A stretch of 64,000 nt of DNA from Cynocephalus volans (Eukaryota > Chordata > Mammalia > Dermoptera > Cynocephalidae). The position numbers and the translations under genes were made by a program. The DNA lies in assembly GCF_027409185.1 (NCBI RefSeq), contig NC_084468.1, positions 140,590,001-140,654,000 of the forward strand. Reading direction: 5' to 3'. Of this stretch, positions 33,471-45,800 are shown piece by piece. The notes under the pieces were generated by a model. The model saw only the letters and a program-made list of their open reading frames with translations. It did no database searches and had not been told where the DNA came from. How positions within the stretch are numbered: the stretch's first letter is position 1; the number at the start of each line of letters is the position of its first letter.

Positions 33471-34309
33471 TTTAAAAGTTATTTGATATTGCTAATGTGT
33501 TTCTAACGTTTAGAAGTCTTAAGAAATAATCATATGTCTGTTATTAATTTCAGTGAAATGTGAGGGTGGGTTGTAAAAATCATACAAAAGGAAAAAAGAC
33601 TGTAGATTGGGGTCTGATATTGGACTTTAAAAAAAAAAAAGTCATGAAAGTCTTTATCTAAATTGTTGTTTATCTCACTGATTCCAGAAAGAGCGAATCA
33701 TTTTACTAATGCAAAAAGATCTTCTTGTGGCAAGGAGATACACTGCAGAGCCTTACAACCTCTTGCTAGCAGGGCTAACCTGGTAACCTCTTTTTAATGT
33801 TAAAGTGTAGATATGAAATAATTACTACCACAGGTTTATTGTAGCTCTTCTCTCAAGGGCCACTGTTTGATTACTAGGTTGGGGATCTCCTGGAGACTTA
33901 ACTTTCTTTTCCCCATCTCAGTGTTGTCAGGTACTTAGATAGCCTTTGGAGAGCACTTTTTCAAAAAGTATAATGGTTGTAGTTAAAAAATTCTATTGTT
34001 ACGTATATTGTACTGCTGCTTAGTACTAAACAAAGTCTCCAAATAAAGGGAAATCGTGGAGTTTTGTTTTTAGCTAGGTACTTGAAGAGGGTAATAGCTG
34101 CAGTTATATGCTTTTGTGGCTTATGTAGATATTAATGATGGCAATTATGTCGAAGGAAAAATAGTGTGGGTAGAATTACAGCCTTTCAGGGTGAGTGCTT
34201 TGCTTTCCCTTTCAGCTGTCTGAAATTGTTTTGACTCTGAGAATTCGCTTACAATGAAGCTGACAGAACTGTTGTAGGGTGATTATTACTGGCAAGAATT
34301 TTTAAAAAA

Positions 34310-34540
34310 TACTTTTACCCATTGTTTGTAAATAATACATGCCTGTATTAGAAAATTGGAAAATATAGAAAAAGAGAAAAGCATCCTTTGACTAGTCAAG
34401 GATATTCTGCTATTTCTACTTTTTTAATGTTTGATTTTTAAAAAGCATACTTGTCAAAGTGCATATACAATTTTGTTTTCTATTCTTTTTACTTAACATA
34501 AGAATCTTTCTATATTTCACAGATTTTATGAAGACATACC
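34310..34540 (-). repeat. Old LINE fragment, probably L1M-type
   Basis: 'acatgcctgtattagaaaattggaaaatatagaaaaagag' followed by 'ttcactta'-type sequence resembles old L1 3' sequence. The copy is diverged. Confidence 0.35.
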
Positions 34541-35214
34541 ACTCATTCATTCTTTCAGTGATGGAGTGCCTTCTATGTGTTGTTGCTGAATGCTTTGTTC
34601 TTCAAAGTATAGAGACATGAGAGTGAAAAATAAACTAGATTATAATTAGGAACTGCAGATCATCCTGAATTTTTATGTAACTTTTATATGAATCTGAGAG
34701 CTAAATTATCTCCCAGATAGTTTAAGTCATTACTGCATTTTAAGTCAAAGTAGTAATACTGGTTGATTTTATTGTACATTTAAGCTAACTTTGTATGGAT
34801 CAAAAAAAAAAAAAATCACTCTGCTTAGGAATCTGTCCCCTAGTTGAAGTGCTGGACTGTGCAGGGTCAAGAGTGGAAGGCAGAGCAGGCAGCCATCCTG
34901 TGGGGTGGCTGGTATGCTTGGCTCCTGCACAAAGATTGTTTACAGGAGAGCAGGGCAGGGTTCATGGCATGGTGTCTGGCAAGAGACTTAGTCACCCACA
35001 AAGCACATGACTGGGTTCTTGTCCTCAGAGGATTGAATTAGTGAGAATCTAAACATTCTAAGTGGTGTGGGGTTTGAGATGTAGGAAGAAGAATTTAACT
35101 TAATTTATCAGTTGGTAATGTCTAACTGCCTCCTCCTTAACCTCTTCCTAAATCTGTACACAGATGGTCAGGTGCAGATGAGCACTCTTGGCAGAATACT
35201 ATGACAGTGAGCCA

Positions 35215-35425
35215 GGTGGGTTCATTCATGAGCAGGGATGCCTGGATTTAAGTCCTGCCTCGCCACTGACAAGCTTACATACCTGGGACCACTTCCTTGA
35301 CCTTTCTGTGTTTCATTCCCTTCATCTGTTAAAAGAAGATATTACTACTGTCTACTTCTTCTGATTAAATGAAACTCATAGAACAGTGTCTGGCAAGTGA
35401 AATAAGCATTCAGTGGATCTGGCTA
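35215..35425 (+). repeat. MIR SINE
   Basis: 'gcctggatttaagtcctgcctcgccactgac', 'ttcatctgttaaaagaagat' and 'agaacagtgtctggcaagtgaaataagcattcag' follow MIR closely. Confidence 0.85.
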
Positions 35426-35734
35426 ATTTTTCTCTACCATATGTGTTACTGAATTTGTACGCATTACCAAATTTCCTGACGGCTGAGCTTGTCAGATGAG
35501 TTTAGATGGTACTAGGGCAATTATGTTATTTTATGATTGCATACTCAATTGATACTGTGAAGATGGGCTGCTGCTTAGCTGTTAGGAAGTATCCATGATC
35601 TGTTTCTGAAAACAGCCAAGTATTGACAGACTTCCTTCTAGTACTGGATCTAAAGCACACTGCAAAAAAAAAAAAAAAAGCTTTCATGCCCCCTTGCTCA
35701 CTTGCTCTAGCTTAGCATGAGGGACTTTTTTATT

Positions 35735-35885
35735 TTTAATAAACTTTATATTGAATTATAATATACATATAGAAAAGTGAACATATTCTGCTGGTGTGTT
35801 CATAGCACCAGTTCTCAGATCTAGAAATAGTATTCCATAGCATTTTTGTGTCTACACCTGGTAACCACACTTTGAAAATCAGTGG
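35735..35885 (-). repeat. Old LINE fragment
   Basis: 'ataaactttatattgaattataatatacatatagaaaagtgaacat' and 'agcaccagttctcagatc' match a common old LINE 3' region. Confidence 0.4.
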
Positions 35886-37384
35886 TATATAGGTTTGTGA
35901 TCAGTTTTTCTTGGATGTGGAGAAGGTGTTATGGAAGAGAGGGAATTACCCCAATAAAGAGGAGGGTCAGTTATAGTGCTGTGGATTATAAACCCTGCTG
36001 CTCTCTCTCATCCTGTGTTATTCTTTCTTTTTTTCTCATTAAATAATGTGAATAGGCAGAGAAAAAGTCTTTGTAGATAGATTCCTTAGGTTAGAAAAAG
36101 TAGATTGAGCTTTTTGAGGAGCTGTATTAAGCCTTTTTTCTTTCTTCCAGCCCCTCTGTCTCAATTGTGGCTTTTCAGTTAATTTTCATTACATATCATG
36201 ATCACTGATTTATATCACCTGTGGTCAAGGGAAAGCATAAATATGTGAATACTTACCTCGAAACTTTCCTGACTTCTTCCAACTCTCAATCAGGTATGGG
36301 AATGGGCTTTATCTCAGATGTCAAATCTTGGATTGAAGGTGTCAAATCTGGGAGGATTGCATTGGAAGGATTTGGAGAGGAGTCTGGGTGCAACAGAAAA
36401 CAAGTGTTTTGGTTGATTAGAGATTTTGGCTATGCACAAAAGAGATTGGACTGGTGTCTTGGGTACCAGATATTTACCTTCTGTGTTCTAAATGATACTA
36501 ATGCCATTTGTTGACTCATAAACTTGGCACTCTTCTGTAGGACCACTCAATGCCTGGGATATGAGATTGAAAACAGTACAAATAGCAGCTTAAAAAATTG
36601 AACCAGTGGTCTCCCTTCCTTACATATGGATTCATCATACCTCCATATATTCTCTGGTCTTACCTTCCAACATCTTATAAAGTCCATCTATATTGTGAGA
36701 GTATCAGTGGTGGCAGCAGCAGTTCCATTCAACTTATTGAACTTTAGGTGGAGTGTGGGAGTCTAGTCAGTGATTGCAGACACTTTTCTAAATGTGTAAA
36801 CTTAGCATAACCCAAATTATTTTCTATGATACATAGGTAAACTGTGAGGGAAATAGAGAACTTGACCATGTGTAGGGTTAAAAATAGGGTTGATAATAAA
36901 TTGCAACATGCATATTATTTAATATTTAAGAGCAGGATATCCCAATGTGACAATGAATAACAGTGTGAGTACCTATATAATTGTATGATTCCATTTCAGG
37001 AAAGAGAAGATGAAGACTATGGAGACTGGATTGAGGGAGAGAATAGACTTTTGGGCACTAGAGATCTAAACATACCTTCTCTTAGCTACTTGTGAGGTGC
37101 TCTGATTTCTGAGAAGAATGGTTGTGATGATACAGTTTTACGTGTTTTTCCATTTACTGAAGAAATTTTAGAACTTCCATTTAAACATAAGGAAATTTGG
37201 AGTCCTATAGAGGCCTTCCTTTCAAGTACAGTAGTTGTGGTTTTGATATACGTCTCTTACATTTCATCAGATTTTGAACTGTGGAATTAAGGGATATTAA
37301 GCAGAATAACAGAGAAAATGGCATTTTCACTTTTTAAAAGTCTAAACGTCCTTTCTGTTAGATATAAAATGAATCATATTGATT

Positions 37385-37526
37385 GTAACCACAGGATTTT
37401 TCTTTTTTTTTTTTTTTTTTTTTGGTGGCTGGTCAGTAGGGGGATCCAAACTCTTGGCCTTAGTGTTGTCAGCACCATGCTCTCCCAATTGAGCTAGCCG
37501 ACTAGCCCCTGGAGTGACCACAAGAT
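37385..37526 (-). mobile_element. CYN-type tRNA-Ile SINE, monomer, with imperfect TSD
   Basis: An antisense tRNA-Ile-like unit (about 37424-37509) follows a poly-T tail. GTAACCACAGGAT (37385-37397) and GTGACCACAAGAT (37514-37526) are the diverged target duplication. Confidence 0.85.
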
Positions 37527-37664
37527 AGTAAAGCCTCTGTGGGAAATTTTGCTACAGTAAATGATAAGGGAGAGAAGGGGAGGAGAGAGTGAGACAAGCA
37601 CCCTCCTGGTCAGACTGCCTCAGACTGTCAAAGAAGCACAAATGTTCAGTATTATTAAACTAAT

Positions 37665-37800
37665 TGAAAAGTATCTGTTGGGTGTCTACCATTTGTAAAA
37701 CCTGTATAAGGTACAAAGATGAATGCTAAGACCCTTTTTATACTCAAAGAATTTATAATATAGTTAGGACCATAAGACATGTACACTATTGCAGAGCAAT
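37665..37800 (+). repeat. Old dispersed repeat, 'gtgccaggcactg' class
   Basis: 'gtatctgttgggtgtctaccatttgtaaaacctgtataaggtacaaagatgaatg' is a diverged copy of the repeat type noted at 27436. Confidence 0.3.
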
Positions 37801-37939
37801 TATGCGTTAGGTGTTAAAAGTGTGGTTAAAATTTTTTATAGAAGAATTCAAGGAACAAAAAGATCTTCTAGCTTAGGTAATCAGGAGAGTCTTCATGAGG
37901 AAGATAGAATTTTTACTAAGGAAGTGATTCTTAAATGTG

Positions 37940-38075
37940 TGGTTCCCAGACCAGCAGCAACTGCATCCTGGGAGCTTATTAAAAATTCTCAGACTCCATC
38001 TCAGAACTGCTGAATCAGAAACCCTGGGGGTAGGCCCAGCAGTTTGTGTTTATAAGCATGCTAAAGCTTGGACAC
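37940..38075 (+). mobile_element. MER5A (hAT-Charlie) transposon
   Basis: 'gtggttcccagaccagcagcaactgcatcctgggagc' and 'tgctgaatcagaaaccctgggggtaggcccagcagtttgtgttt' follow MER5A. Confidence 0.85.
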
Positions 38076-39220
38076 TACCATATCAAGGAAAGGTGACTGA
38101 ACAATGACTGGCACACAGTAACTGCTTAGTTAAAGATAGCTGCCTGAATGAAGGAGATGCACAGAGGGGTTTAGAGTTTCCTGTGCCATTTGGTTTAGAT
38201 TCTGTTTAAGAGAATTCTTTCTGAATGAGTTAGATCCTTATTTCATCTGAATGTCCTTTGTACCATGTTGTCATTTTCATCTTATTATTCTCATCATTTA
38301 AAATGTTTGTACCACCTAGATAGGGGACAAAGTTTGCATTTTTATAACATTCTTTGAAGCTTCTAGAAAATGTAAAAAACATGTATCAGAATGATTGGAC
38401 AATTTTGTGGCTAACTACTAGGTAAAAGTATATACAGAATAGATGTTTAAAAAAGGAGTTTCGTGTCTCATCAGATCCTAGATAAATATCTTTTAGAAAA
38501 TGAAGTTTTAAAACTAAAATTCATTTTTTATACATAAAAACGTGTGGTGTGTTTCCCCAGCACTTCCACTACATTTTATAAAATGCAGGGTTTGGTGGGC
38601 ATTTTTAAAGCCCCTACCCTGTCAACATTGAACCTATACTTTTTATTTCTTCTGTGATTTTAGAATAGCTAAACCCTAGGTGGATTGAAGGTATTGATTT
38701 GGGGTTTCACCTTGGCCACTTGTCAGGATGGTGCTGAAAGGAGACTTTACTTTTTAGCCTTTGCTCACTGAGCTGCCCTGTACCTAAAGTGGAAATGTTT
38801 TTATAGCGCTTGCATAAGTAATCTGATTCTCTGTTCAAAAGGTAAAGTGATTATAAAGACAGTTCAAGCAAAAGAAAGAAGAACCTGTGATCAGACTATG
38901 ACTATGTTAGTTAAGCTTTAAACTCAAAATGTGTTCCCTTTTCTGAAAAAAAGAATTCATTTTCTCCTAATCTGATTTTATCTCGATACCATCAATTTAG
39001 CACATGCCACAGAGAAGTCAAGTTGCTCTTATAGGTGTGTTGTAATCTTCATTTCTCAGGAGAGGGTATATTTAAAGTCTTTTTTAAAAAGTTCATTATA
39101 GAGGAACTTTAAGGATCACATATATAGTAACATATTAGGGTAATTGTTGAGGGCCCAGCCACGACATTTTCTAACACTTGTAGACTGAGAAAAATGGCTA
39201 CCATATATAAAGATACATTT

Positions 39221-39303
39221 AAAACTTCCTGAAACTAAGGTCAAGGGTTCGGATCCCCGTATGGTCCAACTACCAATAAAAACACCCCAAAATTTCCTGA
39301 AAC
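39221..39303 (+). mobile_element. Minimal CYN-type SINE (about 52 bp) between target duplications
   Basis: Only the 3' half of the tRNA-Ile-like unit (AAGGTCAAGGGTTCGGATCCCCG...) and a short tail are present at 39237-39288. It sits between AAAACTTCCTGAAAC (39221-39235) and AAAATTTCCTGAAAC (39289-39303). This indicates a genuine 5'-truncated insertion rather than later deletion. Box B is retained and box A is lost. Confidence 0.8.
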
Positions 39304-40289
39304 CAAAGAACTAGCCATGTGTTCATCAATATTTTCTTCAGCCAAATGCCAGGATGAAGAAGAGGAAAGGTAGTTGTGGCAATTCCTATTTTTTTTGCAT
39401 CAAGATTTGACCTGTATTTCAGGGACCTATGATTTTTATTTCTTCTAAAGGAAAAATGTTTTCTCTTTAAACCTACAAAATCATATTGATTCTGTAGCAT
39501 TATTCTCATTTTTCTGATGAAGTATGTTAGTGTCCAGTCAAAATTGAACCACTTTTGTCCTCGAGTTCTGGTAGTTCAAGTTCCTCAGCTTGAGTTGTCC
39601 AGGAATTCAGTGCAAGAGTTTTGAGGGTTTATGTCTTCTCATTACCATTATTATTTTTTCCTACTGATTTTTCTTTCTTGTAGTAAAGCAAGTTTACATA
39701 TCTATTCTGTCCCCCTCCCCGCCATATCACCTCTTATACATTAAGTCGTACATTTGGCTGTTGTGGGTAACCATCTCTCACTTCCTATGGGTATAATTTT
39801 GCAAGGTTGCAGAGTAAGACCTGTCAGCTGACACTTACTCACATGAGAGCCATTAAGAGGGTAGTGTGGCCAATGTCAGAACAACCTTGCAGCTGAAGGC
39901 AAGTCACTGCACTTGCCCAGAGCCATATGAATAGGTCTTGTGACCAATTAATTGACTACTGCATAATCTCCAGCTAGGGAGCACAGATGGAGTGAGTCAG
40001 TCCGAGCTGCTCAACCTGTTGAGTGTTTTGTCTTTTGCTAACTGGAGTACAAGCACAGAAACAAAAGTAGGAAGTGGGATTTGGACTTGTCTGTTTATAA
40101 TGGGTTTGCTGAGAGCATGTTTTATAAGGTGGTGGATGCATCTGACTTCCTAAATCATTGTAGACTTAATTTATGTAACAAATGAGTGTTCCTTTTTTTT
40201 TTAAAACTTTTGAAAGAGGAAATTAGTAGGCTCCTGCCAAATAGCTTGTCTCACATACTGTATTGAGAGCAAAATGATTGTTTAGAACT

Positions 40290-40590
40290 GCTGGTCACTG
40301 CGGAATATCCCTCAAACAACAAAGGAACTTCAAGATCTATGTCCAAGTCCATGCTGATGGTGAGGATAAACCGGAAGAACATTAAACCACTCAGGAGATG
40401 TGTGGCGGCACAGCGAAGACCACAGACTGGCCAGGTGGCTGGCAGGGTTCAGCCAGATGTGTGAGTGATGCTGTTTCTGGTGCTGGGAGGATTTACGAGA
40501 CACGTTTATGCACAAAGATTCGAAAATTTGCCGGGGTAGGAAGGGGCACTGATCACACGGCACTCGACAACAGGTTTGAAACTTCAGTTT
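40290..40590. other. CpG-retaining unique block in intron 1
   Basis: About a dozen CpG sites remain in 300 bases (for example near 40410-40425, 40498-40530 and 40555-40568), against a very CpG-poor surround. No repeat or coding family is recognised. A 74-codon open frame crosses it but has no domain. Candidates are an intronic regulatory element or a decayed processed sequence. Confidence 0.35.
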
Positions 40591-41545
40591 TATTTCAGAG
40601 TCTCAGAGAAATTTTTATTTAATTCATCGAGTATCAAGGAGATGGAATTGTATTGGTCTGAAAGTTGTTTTTCGAGAATGCTTCTAAGTTGGAGAAATAG
40701 GGTCATTGGTGGGTGTGCAGAGACAAGCCCTTTGCTTTATAGAAAAGGTATAGACATGCGTAGTTTTTAGTGACTGCTAGTTGCATTTCTACTACCCATC
40801 TGCTTTCTTCTAAACTTTTCATTCCTGCTAGAGTCAATTTGCGAGAAATGGTGACATCTTTGTCCTTTGTTGAAGCTTGAGCAGTATTAGTCACAGTAAT
40901 TAGGAAAAAACCTTGCAATCCTGAAGTACCACCACAGTTAGTAGATGGAGCACAGGACTGGGAGTTCTCACTTCATAGTCTGCCTGCTGGGTGGGTGGTT
41001 GTGCTTTTCTGCTTGGAGGCAGGGTGGTGAGAGAGAGCCCAATCTTCTTCTGGAAAATCCTTTTCCTGAGAAAGATGTGTTACGATCAGCTAATTTTAAT
41101 AATGGGGCTTCTCTAAAAAGAATAACATATTTGCTATATTCTTTTAGGTGGGTGATTTCATTCACTTTGGAAGAATTAATTAATTTCGTTAGTAGTGGCA
41201 GTTAATTGAAATACTACTTATGAAGAATTTTATTGTATATCAGTAAAATGGAAAAAGTCTGAGAATTGCATTTCATTCCAAAATCTTACGTAGATAGTAA
41301 GGAGAGCCAAAGGTTTAGCTCTGAGTCTCATGATTGGTGTAAAAGTAAATTTCTAAATTCACTTAAATTTTTTTTCTTACAGAAATTTTCTCAAAATTAG
41401 TACGTTTCATGAACTGTTTATCCTATAAGTATATTTCTTGCTATGGTTAAAAATAATCAGGATATAGTTTCTTTCATGTAAAAATCTTTTTCTTTAGTAG
41501 AAACTTTAGTAAAAATCTTTGCCTTTCTTTAGTAATAAAGTGGTA

Positions 41546-41631
41546 TATGAGGGTACTTCAAAAGGTTTGTGAAAAAATATAACTAAAAGATAATACAAAT
41601 CTTTCTATGCACTTTTTGAAGTACCCTTGTA
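41546..41631. mobile_element. Small mariner-type MITE
   Basis: An 82-bp element (41548-41629) is bounded by TA target sites at 41546-41547 and 41630-41631. The ends TGAGGGTACTTCAAAA and TTTTGAAGTACCCTTG are inverted repeats with mismatches only in the outer bases. The size and TA sites fit a mariner MITE, and it has no coding capacity. Confidence 0.85.
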
Positions 41632-44600
41632 TAGTACACTACAGTATGAGAGCTCAGTAGATTGGAGAGTTAGGGAGAAGTGGGGAAGTAATTTTACAAG
41701 TGTTGGGTCACATGCTGTCCATTCAGTTAAAGAGATCTATTTGTAGAGGAAGAGGTAATGAATGACGTGGTACATTAGAAAAATAAATTTAAGTGTACAG
41801 ATAAGAGTTTCACTTTTATAATAATTTGTTTTTATCTGTTTCTTATCAAGAAAGGGTAGCTGAGTGATAGGAGAGAGTAATGGAGTGACACTCAGTTTAT
41901 CTTAATACGGATTCTGATCCACATCTCTGTCCAGGGGACTTGTAACCATGGGCGAGTCTCTTGGCTTTTCTGGGTCTTGCTCTCAACTCTTAAGCTATGT
42001 AGCTGCCTCAGATTATTTTAAGAATTCTTTTCTCCTCTGAGATTCTAAGATATAGTATTAGGACCTTCTATATTTCCTATTTTTGTTATTCTGTAGAATT
42101 TTAGATCCCCAAGTAGTTACTTGGGGTGAAGGGTGGGGAATGAGTGTTGACATAAGAATATAACATGCAGGGTCACACTAATTTTTAAAAAGAAAACTTC
42201 TTAAATATTTGGTATGAGCTGCTGCTTCTCACTTTCAGTGACCTTGCTGTTCTGTGGTAGGAATTTAATCATTTTTATTTAAGCAGCACTTTAAAATTAA
42301 CAAAACATTTTCATACCTGTTTCCCCTTTCTTTATTTTAACTTCCTTTAGATTTACTTCTGTAATGCTGAGATGTTTTTAGAATTTTGTACAATATGACA
42401 TGTATTTGTCAATTAATTGGAATTTGTCTCTAGACAGGCCAGTTGTCTTGGTAGACCTCATCCTCTTTTTATTCCCCTTCCTGCAATCTTGAAAACATAT
42501 TTATTTGCAGTATTGTGTGCTTGGTTTCCAGAATTTCTTTAGGACTTGGGCCAACCTCGAGGGTAGAAGTGAATTATTGACAGGAGCTTGCACTGTAAGG
42601 ATCTGGTTCCAAAGTGCTCATGAGTTACCTGTTTGTACAAGTCATGTGGCAGTCAGTGAGGTAGGACTTCCTTCTCCCTTTTTGCTCTTGGATATCTTAA
42701 ACCAATAGTTTCAAATGGTCTTCTTAGTTGAGCACACTGATAAGCAGGTATTTTTCTCCTAATGATTTTCTAGTTATTCAAAAGATGAAGAGAAAGATTC
42801 CAGAAATACCTAACAGTGGCCACAGTGTAAAACAGACACAGTTCAGTGCAGAAAGAAACATTTTGGTCATCTCGTGATTCATGTGGCATGAAACATTTCA
42901 GGATAAAAGTTGTCCTCTTATCTTCACTTTCATTCTTCTTAACTTTTGTGATGACAAATATTGGGGTTCAATTCAGATCACAAAATTCCAGAGTCATCAA
43001 AAACTACAGAGTTTGAGAAAGCATCTTAAATTGTCAATACAAATATTCCATGCTAATACTCAATTCGAATCTATTAACTGAAATATGATGCTGAGTATGT
43101 GGTGTAGTCTTCAAATAATTGCTTCCAATTTTCTTTCTTAAAATACTGACTATAGCAAAGCTGCTAACACCTTCTGATTTTTCAAACTTTTCCAGCAAAT
43201 TAGATAAATCTATAGGACCATTAATATGAGAAATCTGGGAGTGTTTCCAAGCCTATCTGTGAATTGTTTTATCTGATGGCGAGAGAAAACTTGCCATAAC
43301 CTTGTCTTTAAAGTATATTCTTCACACATTGAAGAGGAACTGAAACAAAGCACTTTAGAGTCAACTGTGCTTTACAGTTTCATATCTTGAAATTTGGATT
43401 CAGAAGAAATTCTCTAGTACTTTAGAATCACTAGGAAGGAACAAGCAGAAGAATTAATGAGTGTAAATTTTCAATTTATGTACATATTGGAGAAGCTAAT
43501 TCTATTAAAAAAGGAAAATCCTTAGTCTGTTGTAGTTACTTAACAAGAAAGTAAGTACTTAAACCAGGGTGTGTTTTCTCCTAGTGAACGGCTTCACACA
43601 GATAAGCTGACCATGATTTTACTACCAGTCTTTATTTATAGTAGTTAGGATTACTGACAAGGAAATATAAAAATAGTCACAGATTTATAGAGAGATATGC
43701 TAAGGCAACAGACCAAACAATTCTGAAGATTCTAGTAAATGGCCATTAAAAGAAAGTACAATGCAGGTTGTAGGAGTGGGAAGAGAGTTTTTCATTGTGT
43801 TCTGCACACAGAAACAGTGTGAAAACCATTCTACTTTGATACTACTTAATAGAAAATGTAGCTGTTAGACAGGTTGAATGAAGTGGGTAGAGAAAAAATC
43901 CAAACCCTTGTCAGCTGATGGTCTTGTGCTTTGTGACTAGCTTCACCGGGGAGGTTGTAAATTGCTGGGTGTGAATCTTTCAGATGCATTGGGCATTGTG
44001 TCACAAGTTCTTCTGCCCTTACTGCATTCCTTCCCTTTTCACTGATTTTGTGTGATGTGGTTTTTCTTCGACTAGTTGGAAGAGTTTATTTCCACTGGTT
44101 GATGGTTGAGATTTTGAGAAGTAATCAGAGACTGAGTGAATGAATGAAGGAATGCAGTGGTAGCTTAGTATTGCTGCAGTGTCGTGTCCATTTAGGTTTC
44201 AAGAACATTCGTCTTTTCTCTCTGGGGACACAGCACTTACTGGGAATCAGAGCAGCTGTTATAGAAGGGATTTTCATAGAAGCTGAGAACTGACATAAAC
44301 TTTTTTGGGTTCTTACTTTGATAAACATTGATGACATAACAGAGTAGAGCACTTGTTATTAGTCACCATAACTAATTGTGTCCAGAATGACAGTGTTCCA
44401 GACAGATCACTAGGTTTCCTCAACTCTGGGGTTTGCAGGCCAACCATGGGCAGTTTGTGAAGGCTTTTTTCCTCAAGTTCCTGCTCAGCTGTTTGCTAAA
44501 CTGGAATGCTCGCTGAACTGGTCTACAATTCCTGGTTTTCCTGTTATGACTCCTGTTGTGAGTCAGGCTCTGGTTTAGCCTTATCCTTTTATTGTTAGAG

Positions 44601-44781
44601 TAACAAAAGCTGAATAATTGCTGAACAGTGATGTAGCAAGCCCTAATAGGAATTGGTGAGAGCAGTAACTTGTGACCTATCTAAGATTATAATTGAGCTC
44701 CCAATCACAATTCTCCAAAGGGAATCCAGCCTGTGGGCTGTAGAAACACCAAGGTTCCTGGGAAATTTCTCCTCTTTTATG

Positions 44782-44854
44782 AGGTCCCAAAGGGACCTTT
44801 GGGTATCAGATATACGTCCATCCATCAACCCTGAGAAGGGTTTAATCCTTCTCA
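44782..44854. repeat. Cluster of short hairpins
   Basis: AGGTCCC-AAA-GGGACCT (44782-44798) overlaps CCCAAAG-GGAC-CTTTGGG (44786-44803), so the two stems exclude each other. TGAGAAGG-(7)-CCTTCTCA follows at 44832-44854. All stems are perfect. Confidence 0.7.
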
Positions 44855-45204
44855 TCAGTTTAGAAAGGTTTAAAAGAGAAACTACTTTCAGGTTTTTATA
44901 GAACACATGTGAATGAAAATCCTTTTTTTCTTACTATGCCATATCTGTCCACTTTCATGACTCACTCTGTCCAAAGGCAAAAAAGAACTTAGTAAGGTAA
45001 AGCTATTTTTAATACTTACTATTTTTTTAAAATTTAACATGTGAGAACCTACATTGTGTAGAAGAATCATTGATCTGGGGATCTTCTCTATGCTAATTTC
45101 ATGATCCAGGTCTTCTCTACCTTGAACTTACTTTGTCTTTGGGAAATGTCACCTCATGTCTCTGTGTTTCTCTTTTCTTTTCTAAAAATGTGAAGGTGAT
45201 GGAC

Positions 45205-45413
45205 TGGGATAGTGGTTCTGAAATATATGAAGTGTTTTTAAAACTCTAAGTTTTTAAGCCTCATTACAGATTCACTGAGCCTGATTCCTGGAGGTAGAGA
45301 CACCACATACGCACATGCACACGCACGCACGCACACTCACACACATGCACACACACACACACAGAGCTTCTGGGGTTAATTCTAATGATGAGCCAAGTCT
45401 GGAATCCACTGGA
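45205..45413 (+). mobile_element. MER5-type transposon interrupted by a (CA)n tract
   Basis: The left end 'atagtggttctgaaatatatg' and right end 'ttctaatgatgagccaagtctggaatccactgg' match a MER5-type element. A CA-rich microsatellite (45301-45365) sits inside. Confidence 0.6.
45301..45365. repeat. (CA)n-rich microsatellite
   Basis: The tract is imperfect CA with CG and TG interruptions ('gcacgcacgcacac'). Confidence 0.9.
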
Positions 45414-45554
45414 TAGTGGTGTCCAATGTCCCCTCCTCCTCTAACATTCTGATTATCTGTCAGTGACCCATGAGACCCAAAGATGTTAGAGAAATGTGAA
45501 GACAGCCCTGGGTGATCAAGAGAATCAAAACTATGTCAGTGGTAATCTTTATCC

Positions 45555-45800
45555 ATGTGAGGGAGCAAGCCATGTGGGTAGTTGAGGAAGTGTATTCTCA
45601 GCAGAGGGAATAGCAAGTACAGAGATTTTGAGGCAGGAACATGCCTAGTGTGCATCCTAAAAAGAAAAATGTTGCCTTGAGGATGAAGATGATTTGGATT
45701 CAGAAAGTAAACGGTCGTTGTGGGAACGGGAGTAGAGTGGAGGTATGCTGGTAGACAAGATTAGCAGCTGCATGCTGTGATATGAGAGGGAAGTGGAGGT
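45555..45800 (-). repeat. L2 LINE fragment, antisense
   Basis: 'cagcagagggaatagcaagtacagagattttgaggcaggaacatgcctagtgtg' is the antisense of a characteristic L2 segment. Confidence 0.6.
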
